Positions 1 to 6,027 of a stretch of 22,486 bases of DNA are shown piece by piece. Below the pieces are notes generated by a model, which saw only the letters and a list, made by a program, of their open reading frames with translations, was not told where the DNA came from and did not search any database. Numbering within the stretch: position 1 is the stretch's first letter; each line of letters begins with the position of its first letter. The position numbers and the translations under genes are program-made. The DNA lies in contig CAYUMU010000101.1 in assembly GCA_964445985.1 (NCBI GenBank), positions 1-22,486 of the forward strand. Reading direction: 5' to 3'. The stretch comes from CAYUMU01 sp964445985 (GTDB lineage: Bacteria > Planctomycetota > Planctomycetia > Pirellulales > S012-138).

Positions 1-154
1 ACTTCCTCGCCCAAGTCCTGGTACTAAAATAACTTCGATACGCGCTGGCCCTGGGCGCTGCGGCTAAACAGGCAGCTTAGGTTTAGCAAGTAAGGCAGCT
101 CTCGTGGCCTTGTTATGCATGTTCTTGGATGTGGGCAGAACCTGAGGCTGACTA

Positions 155-814
155 ATGAATTACCCCCACTTTTGGTTACTGGAATGTGCCGCAATAGATC
201 CGGTTGCGCTTCGGCAGGTAACTGGGTCTCGGGCATATCTTGAAGGACAGTGGAACAAGCCAACGCACGGACTTAATAGGTCCGCTGTGGTAGAACTCCT
301 TCTAAACCTCCAGGCAAACAACGAGATCCATTTCACGCTAAACGGTACACCGGCGGGAGAATTGACTGAAGCTGACATCGATACAGCAATAAGAATGGAC
401 GAGTCGCACGCGGCGCTAGCGGAGTATCGGCTGACGCCATCGGGGGGAGAACAATGGTCGTCGATTGCTCAGCCGGCATGGCATCGATTCCATTCCTGGG
501 AAATCATCGACTATGATCTATATGAGATAGGCGCGACAACTGAAGTCACTGCAATGAGAGCGCTTGATTTCAGAGTCAAAATCCAACATTTGCAGATTGA
601 CACTGTTCTTGCCACACAAGCTGACTCGCCCTGGCAGGCTACGTATTGGAAGGTGCTTGATCAAGGGTGTTTGATCAGGTTCCGAGCGTTTGAGCAACTC
701 AAGTCGTCCCCTCAGCCATGTGATTACACCGATGAAGCATCAGATGCTCACCCCGCCGAGTGGGAGTTTTTTGAATGGTATCGCAGTTATCCAGTGAAAC
801 GGAACACTCCGTAG
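155..814 (+). CDS. Hypothetical protein, 219 aa, possible immunity-type protein
   Basis: I do not recognise this protein with certainty. It is a soluble, acidic, Trp/Tyr-rich protein with no signal peptide or membrane segment. The ATG is preceded by GAGG (143-146) at a normal distance, which supports this start. The middle (about residues 90-115) has the pattern 'LTPSGGEQW...QPAWHRF', which resembles a motif I associate with uncharacterised proteins found next to secreted polymorphic toxins; this is memory, not a search. The DNA is less GC-rich than the metabolic genes further right, like that of the toxin/immunity pair at 2693-3711. It stands alone, with no toxin gene directly upstream inside the window. 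An orphan immunity protein is a guess; it could equally be an unrelated accessory gene. That the gene is real is fairly sure; its function is not. Confidence 0.6.
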   Translation: MNYPHFWLLECAAIDPVALRQVTGSRAYLEGQWNKPTHGLNRSAVVELLLNLQANNEIHFTLNGTPAGELTEADIDTAIRMDESHAALAEYRLTPSGGEQWSSIAQPAWHRFHSWEIIDYDLYEIGATTEVTAMRALDFRVKIQHLQIDTVLATQADSPWQATYWKVLDQGCLIRFRAFEQLKSSPQPCDYTDEASDAHPAEWEFFEWYRSYPVKRNTP

Positions 815-855
815 CAAGCGTAGGTTAGCGAGCCTAGCCTGGGTACATTTCATAG

Positions 856-877
856 GGTGGCGTGCTTTGCACCCACC
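856..877. repeat. Short hairpin repeat
   Basis: GGTGG-C-GTGC (856-865) can pair with GCACCCACC (869-877) through nine base pairs with one bulged C and a TTT loop. It lies between two genes, and no U-run follows, so it is not a typical intrinsic terminator. It resembles the short palindromic repeats scattered through planctomycete intergenic DNA, but only a genome-wide search would show that it is repeated. Confidence 0.4.
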
Positions 878-1037
878 AAATGTGCGTCGAGTTGGTGCAA
901 CCGCGAGATCGTCCGTTCCTGCCAAAGCAATTCAACAATCGCTTCGAAATGTTCAGGCTCATTCAAGCCGAGACTGGAGTCCCACGACGATTTTCAATTT
1001 TCACTACCTCGAAACCATCCAACAGGGGCAACCAACC

Positions 1038-1766
1038 ATGATCGACCAAGCCAACCTGGCTCCGCTTCAAGTCACCAGCATCAAGTCCGCCAACTACGCC
1101 GCCCGCTCCGGCGAACTGGTGCAATGCGATGCCAGCGGCGGTTCCTTCACCGTCACCCTCCCCGGCAGCCCTCGGGTAAACCAAATCGTGGGCGTGAAAC
1201 TGCTCGAACCCACCGGCGGCAACGCCGTGACCGTCGCCCGCAACGGGAATGCAATCGAAGGCGAAGCGGGCGACCTGGTGCTCGCGACGACTGGCGATTA
1301 TCGCGAACTTCAGTACGACGGGGCCGGTCGGTGGCTGGCTCGCTCAGAATCGGCGACACCATCAGCAACGGTACGCTTTCAACCACCCAACGGCCGCCTC
1401 ACGCTCGCCAGCGGCACCCCGGTGCTTTCGAGCGACGTGACAGGAGCCAGCACGCTTTACTACACACCGTGCGACGGCAACTCCATCTGTCTGTACACCG
1501 GATCTGCCTGGGTGACTCGCACACTTGCCGAGATCAGTCTGGCACTTAGCGGCCTCGCTGCCGGAAAGAACTATGACGTGTTTTGCTATTGGACGGGCAG
1601 CAGCCTGGCTCTGTCGCTCTCGTCTGCCTGGGCAAACGACTCAACTCGCACTGACGCATTAGGCCAGCAAGACGGCGTGAACGTGTTAGTTTCTTACTCG
1701 TTAACATTTCTGCAAGCCGCGGAGAACTTTACTGCCCATTGTTCGTTTGCGGTTTACCCGCGTTAA
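1038..1766 (+). CDS. Phage tail-fibre-like beta-rich protein, 242 aa
   Basis: The reading frame is open from 867, but the coding character begins at the ATG at 1038, just after AGGGG (1023-1027), so I place the start there. The N-terminal 80 residues contain 'SIKSANYAARSGELVQCDAS', followed by a stretch on the order of 'GGSFTVTLP...NAVTVARNGNAIEG'. This alternation of short beta strands and Gly/Asn turns is typical of phage tail-fibre or virion-associated modules that describe a default or empty value. The rest is rich in Ser, Thr, Ala and Leu, without a signal peptide or catalytic motif. No other phage gene is visible nearby, so it is an isolated relic or a cargo gene rather than part of a prophage. 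The family assignment is from pattern recognition only. Confidence 0.6.
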   Translation: MIDQANLAPLQVTSIKSANYAARSGELVQCDASGGSFTVTLPGSPRVNQIVGVKLLEPTGGNAVTVARNGNAIEGEAGDLVLATTGDYRELQYDGAGRWLARSESATPSATVRFQPPNGRLTLASGTPVLSSDVTGASTLYYTPCDGNSICLYTGSAWVTRTLAEISLALSGLAAGKNYDVFCYWTGSSLALSLSSAWANDSTRTDALGQQDGVNVLVSYSLTFLQAAENFTAHCSFAVYPR

Positions 1767-1883
1767 GGAGCGACCACACAAAGTTGCACGTCGGCCTGTT
1801 CCGAGCCACGGGCGTAAGCATGGCACACAGCGGATTGACGGGGAGGCATAACTCGACCCGCGCTGTGTTGGGCCGTGCCTAAC

Positions 1884-2555
1884 CTACGGGAACTTGTCCA
1901 ACTTGGTCTCGTGTCCGTCCCTTTGAACACTTTGCGCTTTCTCATAGCTCTCGAACAGCAACTGGTAATGCGGCACGATATGGTCTTTCATGATTTCGGC
2001 GAACTTCATCGCGTCGGGACGGTTCCAGGTGCCCATCAATTCCCCCAGCGTGGCGAACGTATCCGTCGGAATGGCGCCGGCCTGAACGACGCGGGCCAGC
2101 GTGATGTCGGTGGCCATCGCGGAAAAATTGCCCGAGGCATCGACCACGTTGAACACCTTGTAGCCGGCCTCCAATGCGCTCAGCGTGGGAAACGCCATGC
2201 AGACGCTGGTGAGCGTGCCGGCGATGATCAAGGTTTTGCGGCCGGTCTTCTCGATCGCCTCGACCCACTGGGGATTGTCCCAGGCATTGATCTGGCCGGT
2301 GCGAGGGATGTAGACCGCATCGGGATTTGCCTGGTGGATCTCGGGAATCAACGGGCCGTTGGGGCCATCGGGGACCGAAGCCGTTGTGAACGTGGGCGTC
2401 TTGGTCAGCCAGGCCGCCTTGGCCAGCGCGATGGCGTTGTTGCGCAACGTCGTCATATCCATGTCTTTGACGAGTTGGAACAAACCGCTCTGGTGATCGA
2501 TCAGCAGCAGAACGGCATCGCTAGGATCGATCATCCACTTGTTGAACTCAGCCAT
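1884..2555 (-). CDS. Isochorismatase-family (YcaC-like) cysteine hydrolase, 223 aa
   Basis: A cytoplasmic cysteine hydrolase of the isochorismatase superfamily, closest in pattern to YcaC, a hydrolase whose physiological substrate is unknown. The nucleophile region reads 'IIAGTLTSVCMAFPTLSALEAGY' in outline, with Cys119 as the expected catalytic residue. The catalytic Asp is Asp20 in 'LLLIDHQSG'. The YcaC-type segment 'IPRTGQINAWDNP' (residues 83-95) is present, with Arg85 at or near the place of the family's catalytic Lys, as I recall also being the case in YcaC itself. Length is normal for the family. The start is supported by GGAGGAG seven bases upstream on the minus strand. Its stop codon lies in a decamer that also occurs, inverted, at 819-828. 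It is transcribed alone, away from the toxin cassette. The substrate cannot be deduced from context. Confidence 0.88.
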   Translation of the reverse strand: MAEFNKWMIDPSDAVLLLIDHQSGLFQLVKDMDMTTLRNNAIALAKAAWLTKTPTFTTASVPDGPNGPLIPEIHQANPDAVYIPRTGQINAWDNPQWVEAIEKTGRKTLIIAGTLTSVCMAFPTLSALEAGYKVFNVVDASGNFSAMATDITLARVVQAGAIPTDTFATLGELMGTWNRPDAMKFAEIMKDHIVPHYQLLFESYEKAQSVQRDGHETKLDKFP

Positions 2556-2692
2556 CGTCTGCTCCTCCGAATGCGGAACGGGAATTGCCTGCGCGGCGAC
2601 TCAAGTAGCCTAACACAAAGGGGGCAAGAAAGCCACCAAGCGGCCGCCCAGCCGACACAGGCAGTCGAGGAACTAAAATCACATACGAAGTT

Positions 2693-3136
2693 GTGGAACA
2701 GAAGATTGCGATCCTTAAGATCGCAGCTGGCGGAGAACCTGACAGATTTATGCAGCAATTAATCCAATATGGATTGGTCGCAGGGCAATTGACGGTGCCG
2801 ACCGTGCCTGGAATTTCTCTTGGCTTCAAGGGAGACCAGGTTGGTCATATCGTTGGTCGGCAGTTCGGTGGTTTCGCAGGAGAAGATAACGGCATTGGTA
2901 ATGTGTTTCCTCAGAATCCTAGTGGGAATAATCGGGATTTCAACTCATTTGAAACCGGTGTTGTCAAGCCGTGGGTCGAAGGTGGGTGCAACGTCTGTGT
3001 TAAATTCACGTTTTATTTCGACAAGTCATCGAACACGCCTCACCGCCCAGCAAACTTTGACTATGAATGGTGGGTCAATGGGATTCAGATGCCAACCAAG
3101 TCGATCAACAACCCTGCTCCAAGGAATCCACAATGA
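2693..3136 (+). CDS. C-terminal toxin domain, DNA/RNA non-specific endonuclease type (partial, orphan)
   Basis: The product carries the core of the DNA/RNA non-specific endonuclease family used as the C-terminal toxin of polymorphic and Rhs-type secreted proteins. Visible signature: 'GDQVGHIVGRQFGG' (residues 47-60, His52 as expected catalytic base, Asp48), then 'NVFPQNPSGNNRDFNSFE' (70-87), with the conserved Asn and Glu residues expected to bind metal or phosphate. Such domains cut nucleic acid in a competitor cell. The reported start is a GTG with no ribosome-binding site. The frame is open upstream to 2609, and coding-like sequence ('ITYEVVEQ') begins before the GTG, so the delivery part of the original protein seems to be missing: only about 150 residues remain and no secretion signal is visible. 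The stop overlaps the start of the next gene (ATGA), the classic toxin-immunity arrangement. It could be a pseudogene fragment or a silent cassette. Confidence 0.7.
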   Translation: MEQKIAILKIAAGGEPDRFMQQLIQYGLVAGQLTVPTVPGISLGFKGDQVGHIVGRQFGGFAGEDNGIGNVFPQNPSGNNRDFNSFETGVVKPWVEGGCNVCVKFTFYFDKSSNTPHRPANFDYEWWVNGIQMPTKSINNPAPRNPQ

Positions 3137-3711
3137 CCAAAGTTGAGCTCGCTTTGAAGCGAATCGTGCATTGGTTTAGTGCCAACATCCCAGAAGATGA
3201 GATCCCGCGTCTGTTTCCGCCGGCATCAACCGAGGATTTCGCCAGCGCGGAAGCAACTTTGGACGTCAAGCTACCGCGTGACGTTCGCAGCTTCTACTTG
3301 TTGCACAATGGGAGCGCCGCCGGGCTTTTTCCCAATGGTCCAAGCATGATGCCGTTGGACGACGTTCTATGGAATTGGAAAATGATGTGTGATGGCCTGA
3401 TAGAGGGTGACTTTCCTGAAGAAACGGAACCCACGGGTCCCATTCGTCCGGTCTGGTGGAATGTCAAATGGGTTCCGGTTACCAATAGTGGCTCTGGAGA
3501 TTATTTTTGCGTTGACCGTGCCCCAGCGAAAGGTGGGCGATCCGGACAATTGATTGCGTTCGATCATGAAGTTGGCCCAGTTCGCGTTGTAGCCCGGAGC
3601 TTTGGCGACTACCTCACACAATATGCTGATGATCTTGAGGCGGGAAAGTATTATTATGATCCGCGTGCATTAACAGTTTACGAACTGAGTCGAAAGAGAG
3701 GAAAGAGTTAA
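3133..3711 (+). CDS. SMI1/KNR4 (SUKH-1) family immunity protein, 192 aa
   Basis: A cytoplasmic SUKH-superfamily protein, expected to bind and neutralise the nuclease encoded immediately upstream. The family signature is clear near residues 30-65: 'IPRLFPPASTEDFASAEATL' followed by 'LPRDVRSFYLLHNGS', the usual acidic helix plus 'LP-D...YLLHNG' element. The C-terminal half contains 'GDYFCVD' and 'FGDYLTQYADDLEAGKYYYD', the strand-helix end of the fold. The ATG is preceded by AAGGAA at six bases and overlaps the toxin stop codon, so translation is probably coupled. SUKH proteins are known as immunity partners of several nuclease toxins; pairing with this particular nuclease is inferred from adjacency. 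Base composition matches the toxin fragment and differs from the GC-rich genes to the right, suggesting that the pair moved together. Confidence 0.85.
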   Translation: MTKVELALKRIVHWFSANIPEDEIPRLFPPASTEDFASAEATLDVKLPRDVRSFYLLHNGSAAGLFPNGPSMMPLDDVLWNWKMMCDGLIEGDFPEETEPTGPIRPVWWNVKWVPVTNSGSGDYFCVDRAPAKGGRSGQLIAFDHEVGPVRVVARSFGDYLTQYADDLEAGKYYYDPRALTVYELSRKRGKS

Positions 3712-4049
3712 CAGCGGGTGCAAGGGCGAGATATAAGGATCGAGAATTAAATAATGTCCCTATGCATTCGTCATTCCCGGCGGGGTGGCACTCTACGCCG
3801 TTAACCCTTTTTCTAACCGCAAATTACGCAATAGTTTACAGCGGCTTGTAATTTAGGGGGGGGGCTTGGCTGCCGAGAAATCTCGGAAAACTGGGCAATC
3901 TCCGAACCAATAGGGTTAACGGCGTAGGGTGGCACCAAACGCCTGGAACGGGATACAGCTTGCCAATCGCCGCCTGTGGGCCTTAGAACGTACGCACACG
4001 CTCGACCGCCTCGGTTTCCCCCATTTGAATTCACTGCCCCAGCCGCACC
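3712..4049. other. Intergenic region with MITE-like element
   Basis: This 338-base gap holds no convincing gene. Most of its middle is the inverted-repeat element annotated separately. It also contains a run of nine G (3856-3864). No clear promoter or Shine-Dalgarno sequence is visible in front of the deacetylase gene that starts at 4050. Confidence 0.5.
3784..3936. mobile_element. MITE-like element with 25-bp terminal inverted repeats
   Basis: The left end (3784-3808, containing CTACGCCGTTAACCCT) is repeated in inverted orientation at the right end (3912-3936, AGGGTTAACGGCGTAG...). The two 25-base ends match at 23 positions. The enclosed DNA is about 100 bases, non-coding, and contains a perfect internal hairpin CCGAGA-AA-TCTCGG (3873-3886). 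Size, non-coding interior and terminal inverted repeats fit a miniature inverted-repeat transposable element mobilised in trans. I see no clear target-site duplication, so the exact borders are uncertain. The alternative is a large RNA hairpin with a structured loop. Confidence 0.55.
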
Positions 4050-4835
4050 ATGACTTTTGCGACCTCTTCCGCTCCGCTACGAATTTTGGCGATCCATGCC
4101 CACCCGGATGACATTGAATTTCAATGTGCCGGCACGTTGGCGTTATTGGCCGGCCGCGGCCATGTGGTGGTTTGCGCCACGATGACCCCTGGCGACTGCG
4201 GCAGTCGCGACCGGGGTCCGGAGGCCATTGCGGGCATTCGTCGGCAAGAAGCGGCCCTGGCGGCGAAGAAGATCGGGGCCAGCTACGAATGCCTGGAGTT
4301 TCGCGACCTGAGCATTGTGATTGACAACCCCTCCAAGCGGCGCGTGACGGAAGCCATCCGCCGGCATCGGCCCGACGTGGTGTTCACGGCTCCGCCGGTC
4401 GATTACATGGACGACCACGAAGCCACCAGCCGGCTGGTGCGCGATGCTTGCTTTAACGCCAGTTGCCCCAACTATTCCACGCGCGAATGGGATCCGGCGC
4501 CGGCCACGGAGCGGATTCCGCACCTGTTCTACGTGGATGCCCTGGGGGGCGTGGACCACTTCGGTCGCCCGATTCCGCCACATTTTTATGTGAATACCAG
4601 CAGCGTATTTGCCATCAAGCAAGAGATGCTGGCCTGCCATGCCAGCCAGCGGGAATGGCTCCAGGCTCAGCATGGGGTGGATGAGTACCTGGAAAGTCAA
4701 GCCCGCTGGAGCGCCAGCCGCGGGGCGGAAATCGGCGTTTCCCACGCCGAAGCGTTCTTGCAACACCGCGGCCATCCCTACCCGGGCGAGAATATTTTGG
4801 AGCGATTGCTGGGCGGTTTAGTAGCTAGTGGCTAG
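4050..4835 (+). CDS. PIG-L/LmbE-family N-deacetylase, 261 aa
   Basis: A zinc-dependent deacetylase of the PIG-L/LmbE family, which removes N-acetyl groups from GlcNAc conjugates (for example bacillithiol or mycothiol precursors, or glycolipids). The first metal motif is 'AHPDD' (His18, Asp20, Asp21) directly after the first strand. The second metal ligand is His123 in 'DYMDDHEATSRL', the usual spacing for the family. The GDCGS segment (residues 48-52) matches the substrate loop. Length is normal. The start is the first ATG before strand 1; no strong ribosome-binding site precedes it. The last codons and the TAG stop lie inside a degenerate short-repeat sequence that also reaches the end of metF. 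No other thiol-cofactor or glycan genes are adjacent, so the substrate is unknown. Confidence 0.88.
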   Translation: MTFATSSAPLRILAIHAHPDDIEFQCAGTLALLAGRGHVVVCATMTPGDCGSRDRGPEAIAGIRRQEAALAAKKIGASYECLEFRDLSIVIDNPSKRRVTEAIRRHRPDVVFTAPPVDYMDDHEATSRLVRDACFNASCPNYSTREWDPAPATERIPHLFYVDALGGVDHFGRPIPPHFYVNTSSVFAIKQEMLACHASQREWLQAQHGVDEYLESQARWSASRGAEIGVSHAEAFLQHRGHPYPGENILERLLGGLVASG

Positions 4836-4877
4836 CGGCTGGTTGCTAGTGCTTATCAGCCACCAGCTACTAGCTAC
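4821..4877. terminator. Inverted short-repeat hairpin between convergent genes
   Basis: The arms 4821-4841 (GTAGCTAGTGGCTAGCGGCTG) and 4857-4877 are complementary at 18 of 21 positions, with a 15-base loop. The left arm includes the stop of the deacetylase gene and the right arm includes the stop of metF, so both convergent transcripts would end in the same hairpin. No U-run is present, so Rho-independent termination is only a suggestion. The sequence is built from degenerate GCTAGTG/GCTGGTG units related to the perfect heptamer array at 5832-5887. Confidence 0.4.
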
Positions 4878-5743
4878 CTCGCCACCACCGCGTTCAGCAC
4901 CCTCGAGGTGGCTTGCGATTTATTCAGCACATAGAAGTGAACGCCTGGCACGCCGCCGTCGATTAGTTCTTGCACCTGCCGGGTTGCCTGCTCCACGCCC
5001 ACCTCGAACTGCCCGGTTTCGTCGTCGCGGTACTGTTCCAATGCCTCGCAGAAGGGGCCGGGCAAGCAGGCTCCGCAGAGCGAAGCGATTCGGCGGATTT
5101 GGGCCAGATTGGTCACCGGCAGAATGCCTGGCACGATGGGCACGGCAATGCCCAGGGCCTGGCAGCGATCGCGGAAGCGGAAAAAGTCGGCGTTGTCGTA
5201 GAACAGCTGGGTGATGATCACATCGGCCCCGGCCGCCACTTTGCGCTGGAGGTTGGCCAGGTCGGTGTCCAGATCGACACACTCCTGGTGCTTCTCAGGA
5301 TAGCCGGCCACGGCCACGCCAAACCGCGGGAATTCGGCGTGAATCAGGGCAACCAGCTCGTTGGCGTAGCGCAGGCCGCCTTCGATTGCCTGGAAGCTGC
5401 TCTGCCCTCGGGGCGGGTCGCCGCGCAGGGCCACGATGTTTTCGACCCCGCGGCTCCAGGCGGCGCGCAGGTAGCCGCGAAGGTCGTCCACCGTGGATCC
5501 CACGCACGTGAGGTGCGAGGCCACCGGCAGCCCAAATTCCTGATGCACGCGGGCCACGATGTCGAGGGTTTTCGACTGGGTGGAACCGCCGGCCCCGTAG
5601 GTACACGTGACAAAAGCCGGCTCAAAGGCGACCAGGTCCGCCAGATTGCGAAACAACTGGGTCTCGCCCTCGGCCGTTTTGGGCGGGAACAGCTCGAAGG
5701 ACAAGCTCAATTGGCCCGGCGTGTAGGCTTCCGAAAATCGCAT
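4874..5743 (-). CDS. metF: 5,10-methylenetetrahydrofolate reductase, 289 aa
   Basis: A FAD-dependent TIM-barrel enzyme that reduces 5,10-methylene-THF to 5-methyl-THF for methionine synthesis. Family landmarks in order: 'FELFPPKT' (Glu17, equivalent to catalytic Glu28 of E. coli MetF), 'FVTCTYGAGGSTQSKTLDI', 'HLTCVGST', 'ALRGDPP', 'GADVIITQLFYD', and 'PGILPVTN'. The frame stays open upstream to 5944, but that extension translates a heptanucleotide tandem repeat into His-Gln-Pro-Pro-Ala-Thr repeats and is not conserved in character. The ATG at 5743 has AGGAG (5753-5757 on the complementary strand) at a good distance and gives the usual length of about 290 residues, so it is the start. Transcribed alone and convergent with the deacetylase gene. 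No riboswitch-like structure is evident in the upstream 280 bases, which hold repeats instead. Confidence 0.95.
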   Translation of the reverse strand: MRFSEAYTPGQLSLSFELFPPKTAEGETQLFRNLADLVAFEPAFVTCTYGAGGSTQSKTLDIVARVHQEFGLPVASHLTCVGSTVDDLRGYLRAAWSRGVENIVALRGDPPRGQSSFQAIEGGLRYANELVALIHAEFPRFGVAVAGYPEKHQECVDLDTDLANLQRKVAAGADVIITQLFYDNADFFRFRDRCQALGIAVPIVPGILPVTNLAQIRRIASLCGACLPGPFCEALEQYRDDETGQFEVGVEQATRQVQELIDGGVPGVHFYVLNKSQATSRVLNAVVAR

Positions 5744-5831
5744 CCCCAGTCGCTCCTGTTCATGGGCGGTCAAAATCGCCGCGGCTTCCTTATTTTGCAG
5801 CAATGCCTGGAGAGCGGCTAGGGCAATTTCC

Positions 5832-5887
5832 CTGGTGGCTGGTGGCTGGTGGCTGGTGGCTGGTGGCTGGTGGCTGGTGGCTGGTGG
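5832..5887. repeat. Heptanucleotide tandem array, 8 x CTGGTGG
   Basis: Eight perfect head-to-tail copies of the 7-base unit CTGGTGG lie upstream of metF. Seven-base units do not follow the codon phase, which explains why one long frame can run through. Such short tandem heptamers are known in cyanobacteria and some other groups, and copy number tends to vary between strains. A degenerate relative of the unit is found at the 3' end of metF (4821-4877). Confidence 0.9.
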
Positions 5888-5908
5888 CACGGGCGTCCCG
5901 CCCGTGCC
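5886..5908. repeat. Perfect GC-rich hairpin repeat
   Basis: GGCACGGGCG (5886-5895) and CGCCCGTGCC (5899-5908) form a perfect 10-bp stem with a TCC loop, directly next to the heptamer array. The sequence ending in GCCCGTGCC also appears at 14745-14753 beside the assembly gap, so this is probably a dispersed palindromic repeat. It also sits between the end of the LtaS-like gene and metF, where it could stop transcription, although no U-run follows on the minus strand. Confidence 0.6.
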
Positions 5909-6027
5909 GCCCGTGAATCCGCGCAAACTCTTAGCAGCAGCCAACCGTCTTCAACATCTATACCCACTCTTGGCCGAGACGGCCAAGCCATGGGCGAAGC
6001 GGCAATGGAGTTCGGCAGTTCCCCCGA

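Noticed and set aside
857..1549. 230-codon plus-strand frame overlapping the phage-like gene
   Set aside because: Arg/Ser/Pro-rich frame-shifted image of the gene at 1038-1766, which has the better protein pattern.
1875..2762. 295-codon plus-strand frame opposite the isochorismatase gene
   Set aside because: The minus strand has clear catalytic motifs and a ribosome-binding site; the plus-strand product has none.
5832..5887. CRISPR-like array
   Set aside because: Units are seven bases with no spacers; it is a simple tandem repeat.
5744..5944. N-terminal extension of MetF by 67 residues
   Set aside because: It translates the heptamer array, is absent from the family, and a good ribosome-binding site marks ATG 5743.
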